A DNA stretch of 64,000 bases, taken from NCBI RefSeq assembly GCF_020386975.1, contig NZ_JABFNK010000005.1:434001-498000 (forward strand), in the 5' to 3' direction. The position numbers were made by a program, and so were the translations under genes. The DNA comes from Thermococcus bergensis (GTDB lineage: Archaea; Methanobacteriota_B; Thermococci; Thermococcales; Thermococcaceae). Below the pieces are notes generated by a model. The model was not told the origin of the DNA, ran no database searches, and saw only the letters and a list, made by a program, of their open reading frames with translations. Positions 1 to 8,322 of the stretch are shown in pieces. The first letter of the stretch is position 1, and every line of letters starts with the position of its first letter.

Positions 1-288
1 AATTTCCCTGCAGAGTTCTCTAACTTTCTTTTTCCCTTCTTCCAATACTTCAATCCCCGCTTGGGTTATTTCGTAGAGCCTTACCCTTTTTCCATTCTGG
101 ACTTCCCATCTGCTCTTGAGAAGTCCCATTTTTTCCATTTTTTGAAGCAGAGGATAAAGCGTTCCCGGACTTACTTTGTAACCATGAGATTCGAGCTCTT
201 TCATCATGAAAGCTCCGGTTATGGGCTCTTTGCTCGCATGGTGGAGTATGTGTAACCCCATAAAGCCGAGGATAATGCGTCGCATCAT
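1..288 (-). CDS. PadR-family transcriptional regulator (3' end beyond window)
   Basis: Reading the minus strand from the ATG at 288 gives 96 codons open to the window edge. The protein has the PadR winged-helix signature: GFMGLHILHH, then TGAFMMKELE, then the wing YKVSPGTLYPLLQKMEKMGLL. It ends in the window inside the C-terminal helix (VLEEGKKKVRELCRE). An in-frame GTG lies at 297. No strong ribosome site is visible, and a TATA-like ATAAAAATTTTTT run lies just upstream, so a short leader is likely. PadR proteins are small repressors often next to the transporter or detoxification gene they control; that partner is not visible here. Family call is firm; the target is unknown. Confidence 0.8.
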   Translation of the reverse strand, partial: MMRRIILGFMGLHILHHASKEPITGAFMMKELESHGYKVSPGTLYPLLQKMEKMGLLKSRWEVQNGKRVRLYEITQAGIEVLEEGKKKVRELCREI

Positions 289-339
289 ATCGAGCACCGA
301 TATCGAATTTCGAGTTCAACTATAAAAATTTTTTGAAGG

Positions 340-726
340 TTATTCAAGAACGTGCTTTTCCAATACATAACAGTAGAATTTGCCCTCAAGGACTTTTTCT
401 CCCTTCTGATTGAAGACTTCAACAAATACAATCTTTTTCTTTCCTTGATCTTCCTCTACTTTTGCCTTGGCAAGGAGTTCATCTCCAACTTTTACCGGCT
501 TTGTGAACCTCACTTCTGCTTTTCCAAGCACCACAGTAGGCTCGTTAACGGCTAGCATTGCGGCATAATCGGCTAAACCAAATGTAAAGCCACCGTGAAC
601 TAGACCGTATTCATCGACCTTCATCTCTTCTCTTGTCTTGAGTTTTACCTCCGCATAGCCCTCTTCGATTTTTACAGGCTCTCCAACAAGCCCTTTGGAA
701 GTTAATAGGTGGGTTCTCTGTTCCAT
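340..726 (-). CDS. PaaI-type hotdog-fold thioesterase
   Basis: A 128-residue protein with the hotdog thioesterase pattern: GLVHGGFTFGLADYAAMLAVN in the first half (catalytic-helix region after HGG) and the strand region EVRFTKPVKVGDELLAKAKV later. PaaI/YbgC-like enzymes hydrolyse acyl-CoA thioesters in the cytoplasm. I chose the ATG at 726 because GGTGGTGAT precedes it; an in-frame upstream start at 738 would lie inside that ribosome site. It is transcribed away from the DUF2240 gene. Substrate cannot be told from sequence. Confidence 0.8.
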   Translation of the reverse strand: MEQRTHLLTSKGLVGEPVKIEEGYAEVKLKTREEMKVDEYGLVHGGFTFGLADYAAMLAVNEPTVVLGKAEVRFTKPVKVGDELLAKAKVEEDQGKKKIVFVEVFNQKGEKVLEGKFYCYVLEKHVLE

Positions 727-890
727 TATCACCACCAAAGTACGTATATCTTCACCGGAATATAAACTTTCACGTTATCTAAATTTGATGGTGCCATCTG
801 TTGAAAGATGCTCCTCCGGGGCAAATGAGCGAGCCTTAATCTGGCAAACGTTTTTATTTTTTGAGTTCCTATTTATCCTTGGTGAGATTT

Positions 891-1289
891 GTGGAGGCTT
901 TGAGGCATGCAATCCTCTATAAGGGTTCGAACGAATTTTCAAAGCCTGAGTTAATAGGAACCATTGTGCTTAAACTCCGTCTCATGGATTATAACGAAGC
1001 TAAAATCTTGATTGAAGAAGCCATAAAAAGAGGTATTATCGAGCAAAAAGAGGAGAAGCTAATAATTAGGGAGGACCTTCTTAAAGAAGAGGAAACGAGA
1101 GAAGATGTTTTTGGTGAGATGGTAGACTACATTGCCAAAAAACTCGGGTGGAGCCACCTGGAAGTCCTCGAAGACCTGGAAAAGTTTTCTGAAAGGTATG
1201 GGGATTTAGACAAGAAAATAATCGCCTACCTTTATGGTCTGGACAAAGGGATTGATATGTCAAAGTTTAAGGATAAACTAGAGGTGTGA
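891..1289 (+). CDS. DUF2240 family protein
   Basis: Conserved archaeal protein of about 132 residues with no known function, recognised by its N-terminus VEALRHAILYKGSNEFSK and the later GWSHLEVLEDLEKFSERYGDLD. It is predicted helical, resembling a tandem winged-helix protein. The GTG at 891 is preferred: GGTGAG lies 4-9 bases upstream, and a T-rich TATA-like box is at about 851-860. Its stop overlaps the ribosome site of the following nicotinamidase, so the two are cotranscribed. Confidence 0.7.
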   Translation: MEALRHAILYKGSNEFSKPELIGTIVLKLRLMDYNEAKILIEEAIKRGIIEQKEEKLIIREDLLKEEETREDVFGEMVDYIAKKLGWSHLEVLEDLEKFSERYGDLDKKIIAYLYGLDKGIDMSKFKDKLEV

Positions 1290-1291
1290 AA

Positions 1292-1837
1292 ATGGAGGCG
1301 TTGATAATAGTTGACATGCAGAGAGATTTCATGCCCGGCGGAGCCCTCCCAGTTCCGGAGGGAGACAAGATAATTCCGGCGATTGAAGAGCTTATTAAAA
1401 AGTTCAAGAAGAAAGGGGGCCTTATCATTGCAACAAGGGACTGGCATCCTCCGGATCACATAAGCTTTAAGGAACAGGGTGGGCCTTGGCCGAGGCATTG
1501 CGTTCAAAACACCGAGGGGGCTGAGATAGTCGTCAGCCTCCCTGAAGATGCAATAATTATCTCAAAAGCGGACAGGCCTGACAAGGAGGCCTATTCCGGT
1601 TTTGAAGGCACAGGGCTGGCAGAAATACTGAAGGAAAAGGGAGTCAAGAGAGTTTACATCTGTGGGGTTGCCACGGAATACTGCGTCAGGGCAACAGCTT
1701 TGGATGCCCTGGAGCATGGCTTTGAAGTTTACCTCATTAGAGATGCCGTCAAAGGAATAAACCCTGAAGATGAGGAAAAAGTCCTCAAAGAGTTAAAAGA
1801 AAGCGGGGCAAAGATAATCAGCTCTGCTGAGCTTTAA
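1292..1837 (+). CDS. pncA: Nicotinamidase
   Basis: An isochorismatase-fold amidase that converts nicotinamide to nicotinate in NAD salvage. Catalytic Asp is in IIVDMQRDF (D8). The metal ligands D50, H52 and H56 lie in ATRDWHPPDH, and the nucleophilic Cys is in GVATEYCVRA preceded by the cis-peptide GVA. Length (181 residues) matches Pyrococcus enzymes. ATG 1292 follows GAGGTGTGA; the GTG at 1286 is inside that site. The 3' end overlaps the convergent permease gene by 20 bases. Confidence 0.92.
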   Translation: MEALIIVDMQRDFMPGGALPVPEGDKIIPAIEELIKKFKKKGGLIIATRDWHPPDHISFKEQGGPWPRHCVQNTEGAEIVVSLPEDAIIISKADRPDKEAYSGFEGTGLAEILKEKGVKRVYICGVATEYCVRATALDALEHGFEVYLIRDAVKGINPEDEEKVLKELKESGAKIISSAEL

Positions 1838-2810
1838 TTCTTTTCCACTCTTTCAGCAGTGCGGATACAAGGTTGAGGACTATCGGGCCGATTATTAGGC
1901 CTTTAACTCCAAATGCCCATGCCCCACCGATCATTCCAACCAAGACCATTATCTCGTCTAGCTTGGCTTCTTTTGCGACTAATTTTGGCCTTATTGTAAA
2001 ATCTGGGAGCGGAGAGACCAGTGTAGCTCCGTAAATGGAGATTGCAACCGCTCTTAGCAAATCTCCCTGTCTTAATAGGTATATGGCTGCAGCAAGCCAT
2101 ATAATCCACCCTTCGAAGAGGGGAATAAAACTGAAGAGTATCGTTAAAAGCCCAGCGAGTAGAGCTGTTGGAAAGTCTGTGATGCCAAATCCCCATAAGC
2201 CCAAAGTCATTAAGATTCCCTTGGCAATGTTGAGAATGAGCCATGCTCTTATGAGGGCCTGCAACGTGATGTCTGCCCTCTTTAAGAGTTTTTCTCCCAA
2301 ATTTTCACGTCCGCCAGGGATCAGGCAGTGCATTAGCCTTTTTATCTCTTCTGAGTTTACGAGAATAGCGTAGAACATAGTTAAGAAAACCACCAGCTGA
2401 AGAAGGTATTTGGGTATTGAGAACGCATAGTTCTGTGCATATTCGGTCAATTTTGGGGTAAGCTGGGAGTAGAGCTTTTGGAGTACTTCGTGAGCACCAA
2501 AGGGCAGTTCAAGGGTTAAGCTCCATGAAATGAATGCCATAATATCTTCGTAAAACGAGACTACTAGGTTCTTTATTACAAGCACAAGCTCCACGGTAAT
2601 AACTGCTGAAAGTCCAATTAGCAGAGCTGTTAGGACTAATGCTGATTTTTTACTGTCGATTCTTTTTGATAGGCGGTTGTGGATTGGCAACACTGCATAT
2701 GCCAGAATAGCAGCAAAAAATATCGCCGAAAGAAGAGGAGCCACTGTTCTCCATGCAAGATAGAGAATTATTAACGCCACAACACCCCATACAACTTCTT
2801 CCGCCTTCAT
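1818..2810 (-). CDS. AI-2E family transporter (PerM-like permease)
   Basis: 330-residue polytopic membrane protein of the PF01594 family. Two hydrophobic segments open the protein (VVALIILYLAWRTVAPLLSAIFF, then AAILAYAVLP). A membrane-associated middle region precedes the C-terminal hydrophobic hairpins, and the family-typical motif GLLTILFSFIPLFEG is followed by a GAWAFGVKGLIIGPIVLNL tail. Members export autoinducers or act as Na+/H+ exchangers; substrate is unknown here. Confidence 0.82.
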   Translation of the reverse strand: MKAEEVVWGVVALIILYLAWRTVAPLLSAIFFAAILAYAVLPIHNRLSKRIDSKKSALVLTALLIGLSAVITVELVLVIKNLVVSFYEDIMAFISWSLTLELPFGAHEVLQKLYSQLTPKLTEYAQNYAFSIPKYLLQLVVFLTMFYAILVNSEEIKRLMHCLIPGGRENLGEKLLKRADITLQALIRAWLILNIAKGILMTLGLWGFGITDFPTALLAGLLTILFSFIPLFEGWIIWLAAAIYLLRQGDLLRAVAISIYGATLVSPLPDFTIRPKLVAKEAKLDEIMVLVGMIGGAWAFGVKGLIIGPIVLNLVSALLKEWKRIKAQQS

Positions 2811-2830
2811 GGTTTCCCCATCTTACTTGA

Positions 2831-3667
2831 TTAGGGCTGATTGGTATTAAGTTTTTCTATCAACCCAAGTTTTTCCAGAACTTCTTTTTCAAGTTCTTCG
2901 GGAATTTCTGGCTTGCCGACCTTCTTCAGGGCTTTCTCTTTGTTAATTATCCCATACCTCACCAGGGCCGCAATCCTTCTCGTCTCAAAGCTGTAGCCGT
3001 GTCTCTCGTAATACCTCTTGAGCGCCGGGCCCAGAATCAGGCAGTTCGTTGTATAGCCGGCAAGCTCTGGGAGTTTAAAGGGCAATTCTCTGAGAATCTC
3101 AAACCTCTCTTCCTCACTCATAAGGCTCAGCAGCCGGATTTGAACTATTCCTCCGCTCATAAGCCTGTAGGGGTGGTGGCCAAAGGGCAGTTCATGTCCG
3201 GTTATTATGTACTTGATTCCATTCCTTAGGGCGTACTTTCTAAGCTTCTCCATGGTTCTTGAAGAGCACTTTTTGCACGGGGATTTGCCTTTAAGGAGGG
3301 CTTCTTTAAAGATGTCGGAGTAGTCATAGCGGAGAATAGTCAAGGGGACATTGAGGTATTCTGCTATCCTCTTTGCATTTTCTACTGCTTCCTTCGCCAT
3401 AAAGCCGTGGTCGACCATTACAGCTTCAACATCGACGCCATACTTCTCCTTTGCGAGGTAAAGGGCAACTGTGCTGTCTTTTCCACCTGAAAATGCCACT
3501 ATGGCTTTGTCCACTTTTTTCATAAGCTCTTCAAGCTCCGCCCTTATCTTCTCTTTATCCGGCTTGTGAGCTAAGTAATTGAGGCACTCTTTGCATAACG
3601 GCCTTCCATCGACGATTTTTATCTTCGCTGTTCTTTCGTCATTTATACAGAGGGAACATTTGAGCAT
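2831..3667 (-). CDS. PP-loop ATPase with zinc-binding Cys pairs
   Basis: Adenine-nucleotide alpha-hydrolase fold. The N-terminus has a treble-clef-like CSLCINDERT...CKECL, then the PP-loop SGGKDSTVALYLA, then CKKCSSRTMEKLRKYA, as in the TtcA/TtuA/Ncs6 tRNA-thiolating group. The usual GHNLDD motif is replaced by GHELPFGHHPYRLM, so it is a divergent subgroup. ATG 3667 gives a start directly at the zinc motif; an in-frame ATG at 3682 adds five residues (MWWAK). It lies 18 bases downstream of a radical SAM gene on the same strand, so the two probably act on one substrate, plausibly a nucleic-acid or thio-modification. Function is not established. Confidence 0.7.
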   Translation of the reverse strand: MLKCSLCINDERTAKIKIVDGRPLCKECLNYLAHKPDKEKIRAELEELMKKVDKAIVAFSGGKDSTVALYLAKEKYGVDVEAVMVDHGFMAKEAVENAKRIAEYLNVPLTILRYDYSDIFKEALLKGKSPCKKCSSRTMEKLRKYALRNGIKYIITGHELPFGHHPYRLMSGGIVQIRLLSLMSEEERFEILRELPFKLPELAGYTTNCLILGPALKRYYERHGYSFETRRIAALVRYGIINKEKALKKVGKPEIPEELEKEVLEKLGLIEKLNTNQP

Positions 3668-3685
3668 TTTTGCCCACCACATTTC

Positions 3686-4600
3686 TTAAGGCTCTTCGAG
3701 CTGAAGCTTCTTTCTCTTTACTATCGGTGCCACGTCCCTTCCTATTCTTCTTGCGCTGAAGAGAGTTAGTGCGTCCATGGTTCTATAAATGGCAAGCTGG
3801 CAGCCGCTTATGCGGACGTCTATGTATTTTTTAGCCTTCATTGCCGCCTTTAGGTATTCCCTTATGCTCTCTGCCCTTTCAAAGTCCAAACCTGCCTTTC
3901 TAAGTCTCTCCTCGTTGAGTTCGTGTATGGTTAAGGGCTGGAGCATCATTTCATCAACTCCAAGAGAAGCAGCCAACTCTGCTATCTTTGGAATATCCTC
4001 ATCGTTTATCCCGGGCATAAAAATGGTTCTCACAACTGAGCGAACGGATTTATCTACCCCAACTATTCTGAGAGCGTTAACAACGTTGTCAAAGGTGTCT
4101 GCATTGGTTATCATTTTGTGTTTTTCTCTTGAGGCTGCATCAAGACTTATCATAACCAGATCAAAGTCAAGCTTTTGCCAGAGCTCCTCTGTTAAGAGGG
4201 AGCCGTTTGTTTGAAGGTCTAATCTGGCATTGGGGAAGCGCTCACGGAGCATCCTATTTACCTCAACTATTTTTGGACTCATGAGAGGCTCACCATACTG
4301 GGAGACGGTAATTGCGTAAGGATCCTCCCACCCGTAGTAGCCGGGTTTTGGAGCTTTTCCGAGCTTTACGGCTACATTGGAGTAGCAGAATATACAGTCG
4401 TGGTTGCAAGCGGGAGTGAGCTCGTAAGAGGGATGATGAACTGGATTCTCTATGCTCAAATCTAAACCCTGACAGCCTTGGCAGTGAGTTGGAACGATTA
4501 AATCATCAATGAACTTCTTTAAGAGTCTCGCCTCTTTGTTTTCCAAAATTTCTGGCTCTATACCCATTTTCCTCGCAAATTCTTCCCAGCTGTATTTCAT
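3686..4600 (-). CDS. Radical SAM protein
   Basis: 304 residues. The iron-sulfur site is CNHDCIFCYS (CxxxCxxC), followed by the radical SAM core with GEPLMSP and LQTNGSLL strands. Extra cysteines upstream (CQGCQG) and near the C-terminus (SGCQ) could bind another cluster or zinc. GGTGAG precedes the ATG. It forms a two-gene unit with the PP-loop ATPase downstream. This is a MoaA-like core without recognisable SPASM repeats; the substrate is unknown. Confidence 0.75.
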   Translation of the reverse strand: MKYSWEEFARKMGIEPEILENKEARLLKKFIDDLIVPTHCQGCQGLDLSIENPVHHPSYELTPACNHDCIFCYSNVAVKLGKAPKPGYYGWEDPYAITVSQYGEPLMSPKIVEVNRMLRERFPNARLDLQTNGSLLTEELWQKLDFDLVMISLDAASREKHKMITNADTFDNVVNALRIVGVDKSVRSVVRTIFMPGINDEDIPKIAELAASLGVDEMMLQPLTIHELNEERLRKAGLDFERAESIREYLKAAMKAKKYIDVRISGCQLAIYRTMDALTLFSARRIGRDVAPIVKRKKLQLEEP

Positions 4601-4667
4601 TTTCTCACCGAGAGAGGATGTGGGAAAGCATTAAAAAACTTGACGCTTTTGAGCTCCTGGTGGTTTC

Positions 4668-4829
4668 ATGCAGCTGACAGTAAAAAGGAAGGCTTTCCTT
4701 GAAGAGATTCCAAAGGTTGTAGAAGAGCTCATTAAAGAATACGGGAGCCTGTTGAAAACCATAGAAATCAAAGAAGACGAGAAGGGCTGTTATACCATTT
4801 GGGCTACCTACGAAAGGCCTACTTCTTGA
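4668..4829 (+). CDS. Small conserved-looking hypothetical protein (53 aa)
   Basis: ATG 4668 follows CTGGTGGTTTC, with a TATA-like TTAAAAAAC about 35 bases upstream. The product is charged and soluble: it starts MQLTVKRKAFLEEIPK, continues VVEELIKEYG and ends YTIWATYERPTS. Codon use looks like its neighbours. It lies alone on the plus strand between two minus-strand genes and overlaps the 3' end of the taw2-like gene by 11 bases. I do not recognise a family. Confidence 0.6.
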   Translation: MQLTVKRKAFLEEIPKVVEELIKEYGSLLKTIEIKEDEKGCYTIWATYERPTS

Positions 4830-5664
4830 AAACCCTTATGTCCAGAACAACGTGCCACACTCCGGGAGCATAGCGTTTGAGTATTCTGCTCTCCAAAAGC
4901 TCGCTCTCGTATCCGTGTTCCCGCGCTATTTTTTGGAAGGTCTCAAAGGGCTCCCTTGGCATCAGTCTCTCGGGAACGGTGTTGTGGTAGTGGATTATCG
5001 CTTCATCTTTTGCTATCTCCAGCGCTTTTGGAATGAATTCATGGGTTCTAACAACATAGCCCATCAAAATCCTATCCGCTATGTTCTCTCCTTTGAATTC
5101 TCTGTTGTCGATGTTGTAGGCTGTCATCCTGTCCTGGACTTTGTTGAGCTCTATATTCTCAACTAAGAATCTGAAAGTGTAAGGGCTCTTTTCGATTGCT
5201 ATCACCCTAGCACCGCAGTGCTTTGCTATGGGCAGGCTTAGATGTCCCACTCCGGCAAACATATCCACAACAAGCTCATCCGGCTTTGCAATGCTGGCCA
5301 TTCTGACCCTTTCCTTGACGTTTGCAGGGGAGAACATAACTTTAGAGGCATCAAACTTGTAGAGAATTCCATTTTCCTTGTGAACTGTTATCGGATCATT
5401 GCCGTAGATTATCTCGTAGTTGGTCTCTCGGAATTCTCCTCCAATCCTTCCTTTCCGCAGGACTGTTTTGACACCCAGAACTTCCGCGTAGACCTTTGCA
5501 ATCTCGTGTTTATACGGCAAAAGCTCATCCCTCAGGGGAAGTATTAGAACATCCCCCAGCTGAACCCAGTGCTTTGGGAGAAGGTCAACTAACTCGGGAG
5601 GGAGGATTTTGCTCAATATCTCCCTTATACGGGGCTTTATAAGCTGGGTTCTTCTCTTTTTCAT
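4819..5664 (-). CDS. taw2: tRNA wybutosine-synthesis/Trm5-family methyltransferase (Taw2-like)
   Basis: Class I methyltransferase of the Trm5/TYW2 family, which acts on G37 of tRNA-Phe in wyosine synthesis. The N-terminal block ILPPELVDLLPKHWVQLGDVL and the SAM motif VVDMFAGVGHLSLPIA, with IEKSPYTFRFLVENI, match the Pyrococcus Taw2 protein. Taw2 transfers aminocarboxypropyl from SAM; Trm5 transfers methyl. I prefer the ATG at 5664 (MKKRRTQLIKPRI). A GTG at 5799 adds 45 residues but has no ribosome site and lies in the shared promoter region, while a TTTTAAGG box lies just upstream of 5664. Confidence 0.75.
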   Translation of the reverse strand: MKKRRTQLIKPRIREILSKILPPELVDLLPKHWVQLGDVLILPLRDELLPYKHEIAKVYAEVLGVKTVLRKGRIGGEFRETNYEIIYGNDPITVHKENGILYKFDASKVMFSPANVKERVRMASIAKPDELVVDMFAGVGHLSLPIAKHCGARVIAIEKSPYTFRFLVENIELNKVQDRMTAYNIDNREFKGENIADRILMGYVVRTHEFIPKALEIAKDEAIIHYHNTVPERLMPREPFETFQKIAREHGYESELLESRILKRYAPGVWHVVLDIRVFKK

Positions 5665-5817
5665 ACTGAGGTAAGCTTCAAGAACTTCCTTAAAACTTTT
5701 TGGTTTGTGAAGGTTCTTTTTCTTGGATGGTAATTTCGGCAAAAAACGATGGAAAAAGCTTAAAAAGGTGTATTCCCTAGGATTATTTGAGAACCTCACC
5801 GGAGGTAGGGTTTGACA

Positions 5818-6165
5818 ATGGATGATGAATCCTCGAGTAGTAGTTTTTGGTTGAGCAAAATATTAAAATCCAGAAAGAAGGAAGGCATCATTGAGCAGAA
5901 AATAACGGAAGATGCCTACAGGGACTTGAAGGCTCTTCTAATGAGGGCCAAGCCGGATGTAGTCGGAGACAAGATAGTTCTCAAGCTACCAAACGGGACC
6001 GTGGAGCTTAGGAAAGATAAGCTCAAGGTAATTGCTGAGAACCGGGAACAAGCAGAGAAAATACTCAGAAATCTTCACCACTACTCGATGCCCCCCGGTT
6101 TGTGGCCTGCCTATGGTCTTAGCTATTCGATAAAGAGGGGTTCTCTTTTAAAAAGCAGAAGTTAA
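5818..6165 (+). CDS. Hypothetical protein, Thermococcales type
   Basis: 115 residues. It starts MDDESSSSSFWLSK and has a middle region resembling an alpha-beta domain (GDKIVLKLPNGTVELRKDKL), then AENREQAEKILRNLHHYSMPPGLWPAYGL. GGAGGT lies 12-17 bases before the ATG; an in-frame TTG at 5812 is the alternative. It is divergently transcribed from taw2. No function can be assigned. Confidence 0.55.
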   Translation: MDDESSSSSFWLSKILKSRKKEGIIEQKITEDAYRDLKALLMRAKPDVVGDKIVLKLPNGTVELRKDKLKVIAENREQAEKILRNLHHYSMPPGLWPAYGLSYSIKRGSLLKSRS

Positions 6166-6216
6166 TCTTTTCTTTTTACCTCAAATGTTTTAAACCTTCG
6201 AAAGTATTCTTAGTTA

Positions 6217-6273
6217 GCGGATGATGGGCCTTGCCCAGTCTGATTCAATGATGACGTCGGTATTAGCTGACGC
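6217..6273 (+). ncRNA. C/D-box guide sRNA
   Basis: An intergenic 57-base segment has all four boxes in order: C (ATGATGG, 6221-6227, last base off consensus), D' (CTGA, 6240-6243), a 4-base spacer, C' (ATGATGA, 6248-6254) and D (CTGA, 6267-6270). GCG/CGC closes the ends. The two guide stretches are each about 12 bases, the archaeal norm. Such RNAs direct fibrillarin to 2'-O-methylate rRNA or tRNA at the base paired five positions upstream of D or D'. Targets were not matched. Confidence 0.7.
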
Positions 6274-6299
6274 TTTAAACACCTTTTGGAGGAGCCAGG

Positions 6300-6920
6300 A
6301 TGAGCGAGCTGCTTGAGTTTTATGCAAGCGAGGCTATGACGTGCCCTCGAAGGGTTTACTTTCGTCTTAAGGGGTATAAGGAGAAGTGGCCCGAATTTGT
6401 GAGGGTAAGGCTTGAGCAAGGGGTCAACACCCATAATGTTCTTGGGGAGATACTTAAGAAAAGGTTCGGGTTCGAGCTTGAGAAGCACATAGTGTTAAAA
6501 TCTCCCCGTCTAGGGCTTGAAATCCACGGGAGGATAGATGCATTCAGACGGTTCCCAATAGAGATAAAGGGAAAAACCTCCCTTCCAAGACTCCCCTATG
6601 AGTACCATCTGGCCCAACTGAACGTTTATTTGCGGTGGGCGGAAAGTGAATACGGCTATTTGTATTACGTTAAGCTCCATGAAGAGCCAAAAAGAGTTTT
6701 GAAGGATGTGGACTTTTCAAGGTTTCCAGTAGTTAAGGGTAAGAACTTTAAGGCTTTTGAGGTACCCTATGACGAGAAGCTTTTCAAAGAGACCGTAAAG
6801 CAGTTCTACCTGATAAAAAAGCATTATGAAAAAGGCATCCCCCCAGAGGGGTGGAGGGACTACACATGTAAGTTCTGTCCATACTATTATCTCTGTTCTG
6901 GAAATGGCTCTAATCCTTAG
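6300..6920 (+). CDS. Cas4-like RecB-family nuclease (stand-alone)
   Basis: 206-residue PD-(D/E)XK exonuclease of the Cas4/RecB family. The N-terminal CPRRVYF has the first cluster Cys. The active site is GRIDAF and IEIKGKTS (D, E, K) followed by the Q-containing helix LAQLNVYL. The C-terminal CKFCPYYYLC supplies three more Cys for an Fe-S cluster. GGAGGAGCCAGG precedes the ATG. No CRISPR array or other cas gene is in the window, so it is a solo Cas4 homologue, possibly for DNA repair. Confidence 0.8.
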   Translation: MSELLEFYASEAMTCPRRVYFRLKGYKEKWPEFVRVRLEQGVNTHNVLGEILKKRFGFELEKHIVLKSPRLGLEIHGRIDAFRRFPIEIKGKTSLPRLPYEYHLAQLNVYLRWAESEYGYLYYVKLHEEPKRVLKDVDFSRFPVVKGKNFKAFEVPYDEKLFKETVKQFYLIKKHYEKGIPPEGWRDYTCKFCPYYYLCSGNGSNP

Positions 6921-7782
6921 CTTTCCACTTAAGGTCGTTTTCTATGACTGCCTCTATCAAGTCTCTGTTGTAGAGCTCCGCGATGATTGCCCTTACCGGG
7001 ACTTGGTTCAAAGCTAGTACTTGGGGAGTTATTTTTGCTTCAAACTCCTTTGCGAGCGCATAGCTGAGCTCACTTATACTCTTTGGCTCTTTTAACAGCT
7101 CTAGAACCTTTCTCTCCCCTTCTTCTACTCTTTGAATGTTGAGTTCAAGCAGTCTTAGGGCTTCTTCTCCCTTTACAGCCCTTCCGTGGGAGGGGATAAG
7201 GAGGATACCTTCTTCTGCATAGCCGATTAATTTTCTTATGGATTCCTTGAAAAGCTCCGGCTCAACCAGATACGGCAAGCCCACTGACTGAATAACCTTC
7301 TCACCAAAAAAGCCGTCTCCCGCATATAAAACGCCGTTTTCCTCATCCAGAAAGCCCGTCATCCCCGGCGAATGCCCTGAAAGCTCTATCGCTTTCAACC
7401 CAAAGAGCTCATCATCCCAGTCAAAAACCCCATGGGCTTTGACTTCTTCCGGAAACTGATAAACCAAAAACCCCTTTGGTGCCTTTGAGCCAAACGTCAA
7501 AAGCTCCCTGTTGAGGGGGCTTTCAGCTATTGAGAATTCGTATCTGTGGATGAATAGGGGTTTTTCGAGCTTTGGTGCTACAGCAATATGGTCTGCATGT
7601 CCATGGGTTGAGAGAATGTAATCAATCTCGAGGTTTATTTTTCTCAGCTCCCGTCTGAGCTCTTTATGTCTTTTGCTCCCGTTTCCGGGGTCAACAATAA
7701 CAACTTTTTCCCCGGCTTTTATCATTGTTGAAGGGCTCCCGGGGTAGAGATAGAGGTTTTCTCCAAGTTTCTCAAGAGCCAT
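6910..7782 (-). CDS. Metallo-beta-lactamase fold hydrolase
   Basis: 290 residues. The metal motif STHGHADHIA (HxHxDH) is near residue 60, with later ligands in LSGHSPGMTG, YAGDGFFG and IPSHGRAV. The C-terminal region (ELLKEPKSISELSYALAKE) is a helical winged-helix-like tail, as in the LACTB2 group. GAGGTGATTTT precedes the ATG. It lies four bases from the HD-domain gene on the same strand, so it is likely cotranscribed. Substrate is unknown. Confidence 0.75.
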   Translation of the reverse strand: MALEKLGENLYLYPGSPSTMIKAGEKVVIVDPGNGSKRHKELRRELRKINLEIDYILSTHGHADHIAVAPKLEKPLFIHRYEFSIAESPLNRELLTFGSKAPKGFLVYQFPEEVKAHGVFDWDDELFGLKAIELSGHSPGMTGFLDEENGVLYAGDGFFGEKVIQSVGLPYLVEPELFKESIRKLIGYAEEGILLIPSHGRAVKGEEALRLLELNIQRVEEGERKVLELLKEPKSISELSYALAKEFEAKITPQVLALNQVPVRAIIAELYNRDLIEAVIENDLKWKAKD

Positions 7783-7786
7783 AAAA

Positions 7787-8320
7787 TCACCTCAGCTTTT
7801 CCAGCTCATCAACAAGCTCCTTAAAATACGGGTAGAATTCACTCCTCTTCAAATACTTCAAAGCTCCCCAAAACTCATCCAGACCTTTTGACCCGGCTTT
7901 TTTGTATTCCCACGCCTGGAGAACCATTTCAAGCTTGTCTGCAAACTTGACGAGCCTTCCTTCCGGGCTTGTCTCCTCTTCGTACTCTTGGAAGAGCTTG
8001 AAGTACTCAACCCTTTCAACGCCGAGGATGTCCATCATGGCCTTTCTCTCGGCTTTCTTTTTGTCCACATATTTTTGTGCCTCAAGGGGCAGGTCGGTAA
8101 TCCTCGCCTCGGCAAGGTCGTGAAGAAGGGCTATCTTCAGTGCCTTCTCAACGTTTATTTCCACTCCTCTCTTCTTTAGCTCGTCCCCTAAAAAGAGGGT
8201 TATAAAAGCCACCCTGAAGGCATGCTCTGCAACGCTCTCTGGATTTTGAACTCCTCTGAGCAGCCACCCCATTCTTGGAAGCTTTTTTAGCTTCCCAGCC
8301 TCCACAAAGAGGTTTAGCAT
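7787..8320 (-). CDS. HD-domain 5'-nucleotidase-like protein (YfbR/HDDC2 type)
   Basis: 177-residue HD hydrolase. Metal ligands are in SVAEHAFRVAF (H), LLHDLAEARITD (HD) and VKFADKLEMVLQAWEY (D). This pattern matches the HDDC2/YfbR dNMP phosphatases. ATG 8320 is spaced correctly from GGAGGA; the in-frame ATG at 8326 touches the site. The upstream gene stops inside this same ribosome site, indicating translational coupling. Confidence 0.78.
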   Translation of the reverse strand: MLNLFVEAGKLKKLPRMGWLLRGVQNPESVAEHAFRVAFITLFLGDELKKRGVEINVEKALKIALLHDLAEARITDLPLEAQKYVDKKKAERKAMMDILGVERVEYFKLFQEYEEETSPEGRLVKFADKLEMVLQAWEYKKAGSKGLDEFWGALKYLKRSEFYPYFKELVDELEKLR

Positions 8321-8322
8321 TT

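Noticed and set aside
50-319. 89-codon minus-strand frame near the window start
   Set aside because: It is a shadow of the PadR gene, which gives a clear family match in another frame of the same strand.
918-932. GGGTTCGAACG resembling a tRNA T-loop
   Set aside because: It lies within the DUF2240 coding sequence with no tRNA arms around it.
6300-6920. CRISPR-Cas locus around the Cas4-like gene
   Set aside because: No repeat array, Cas1, Cas2 or effector gene is present anywhere in the window.
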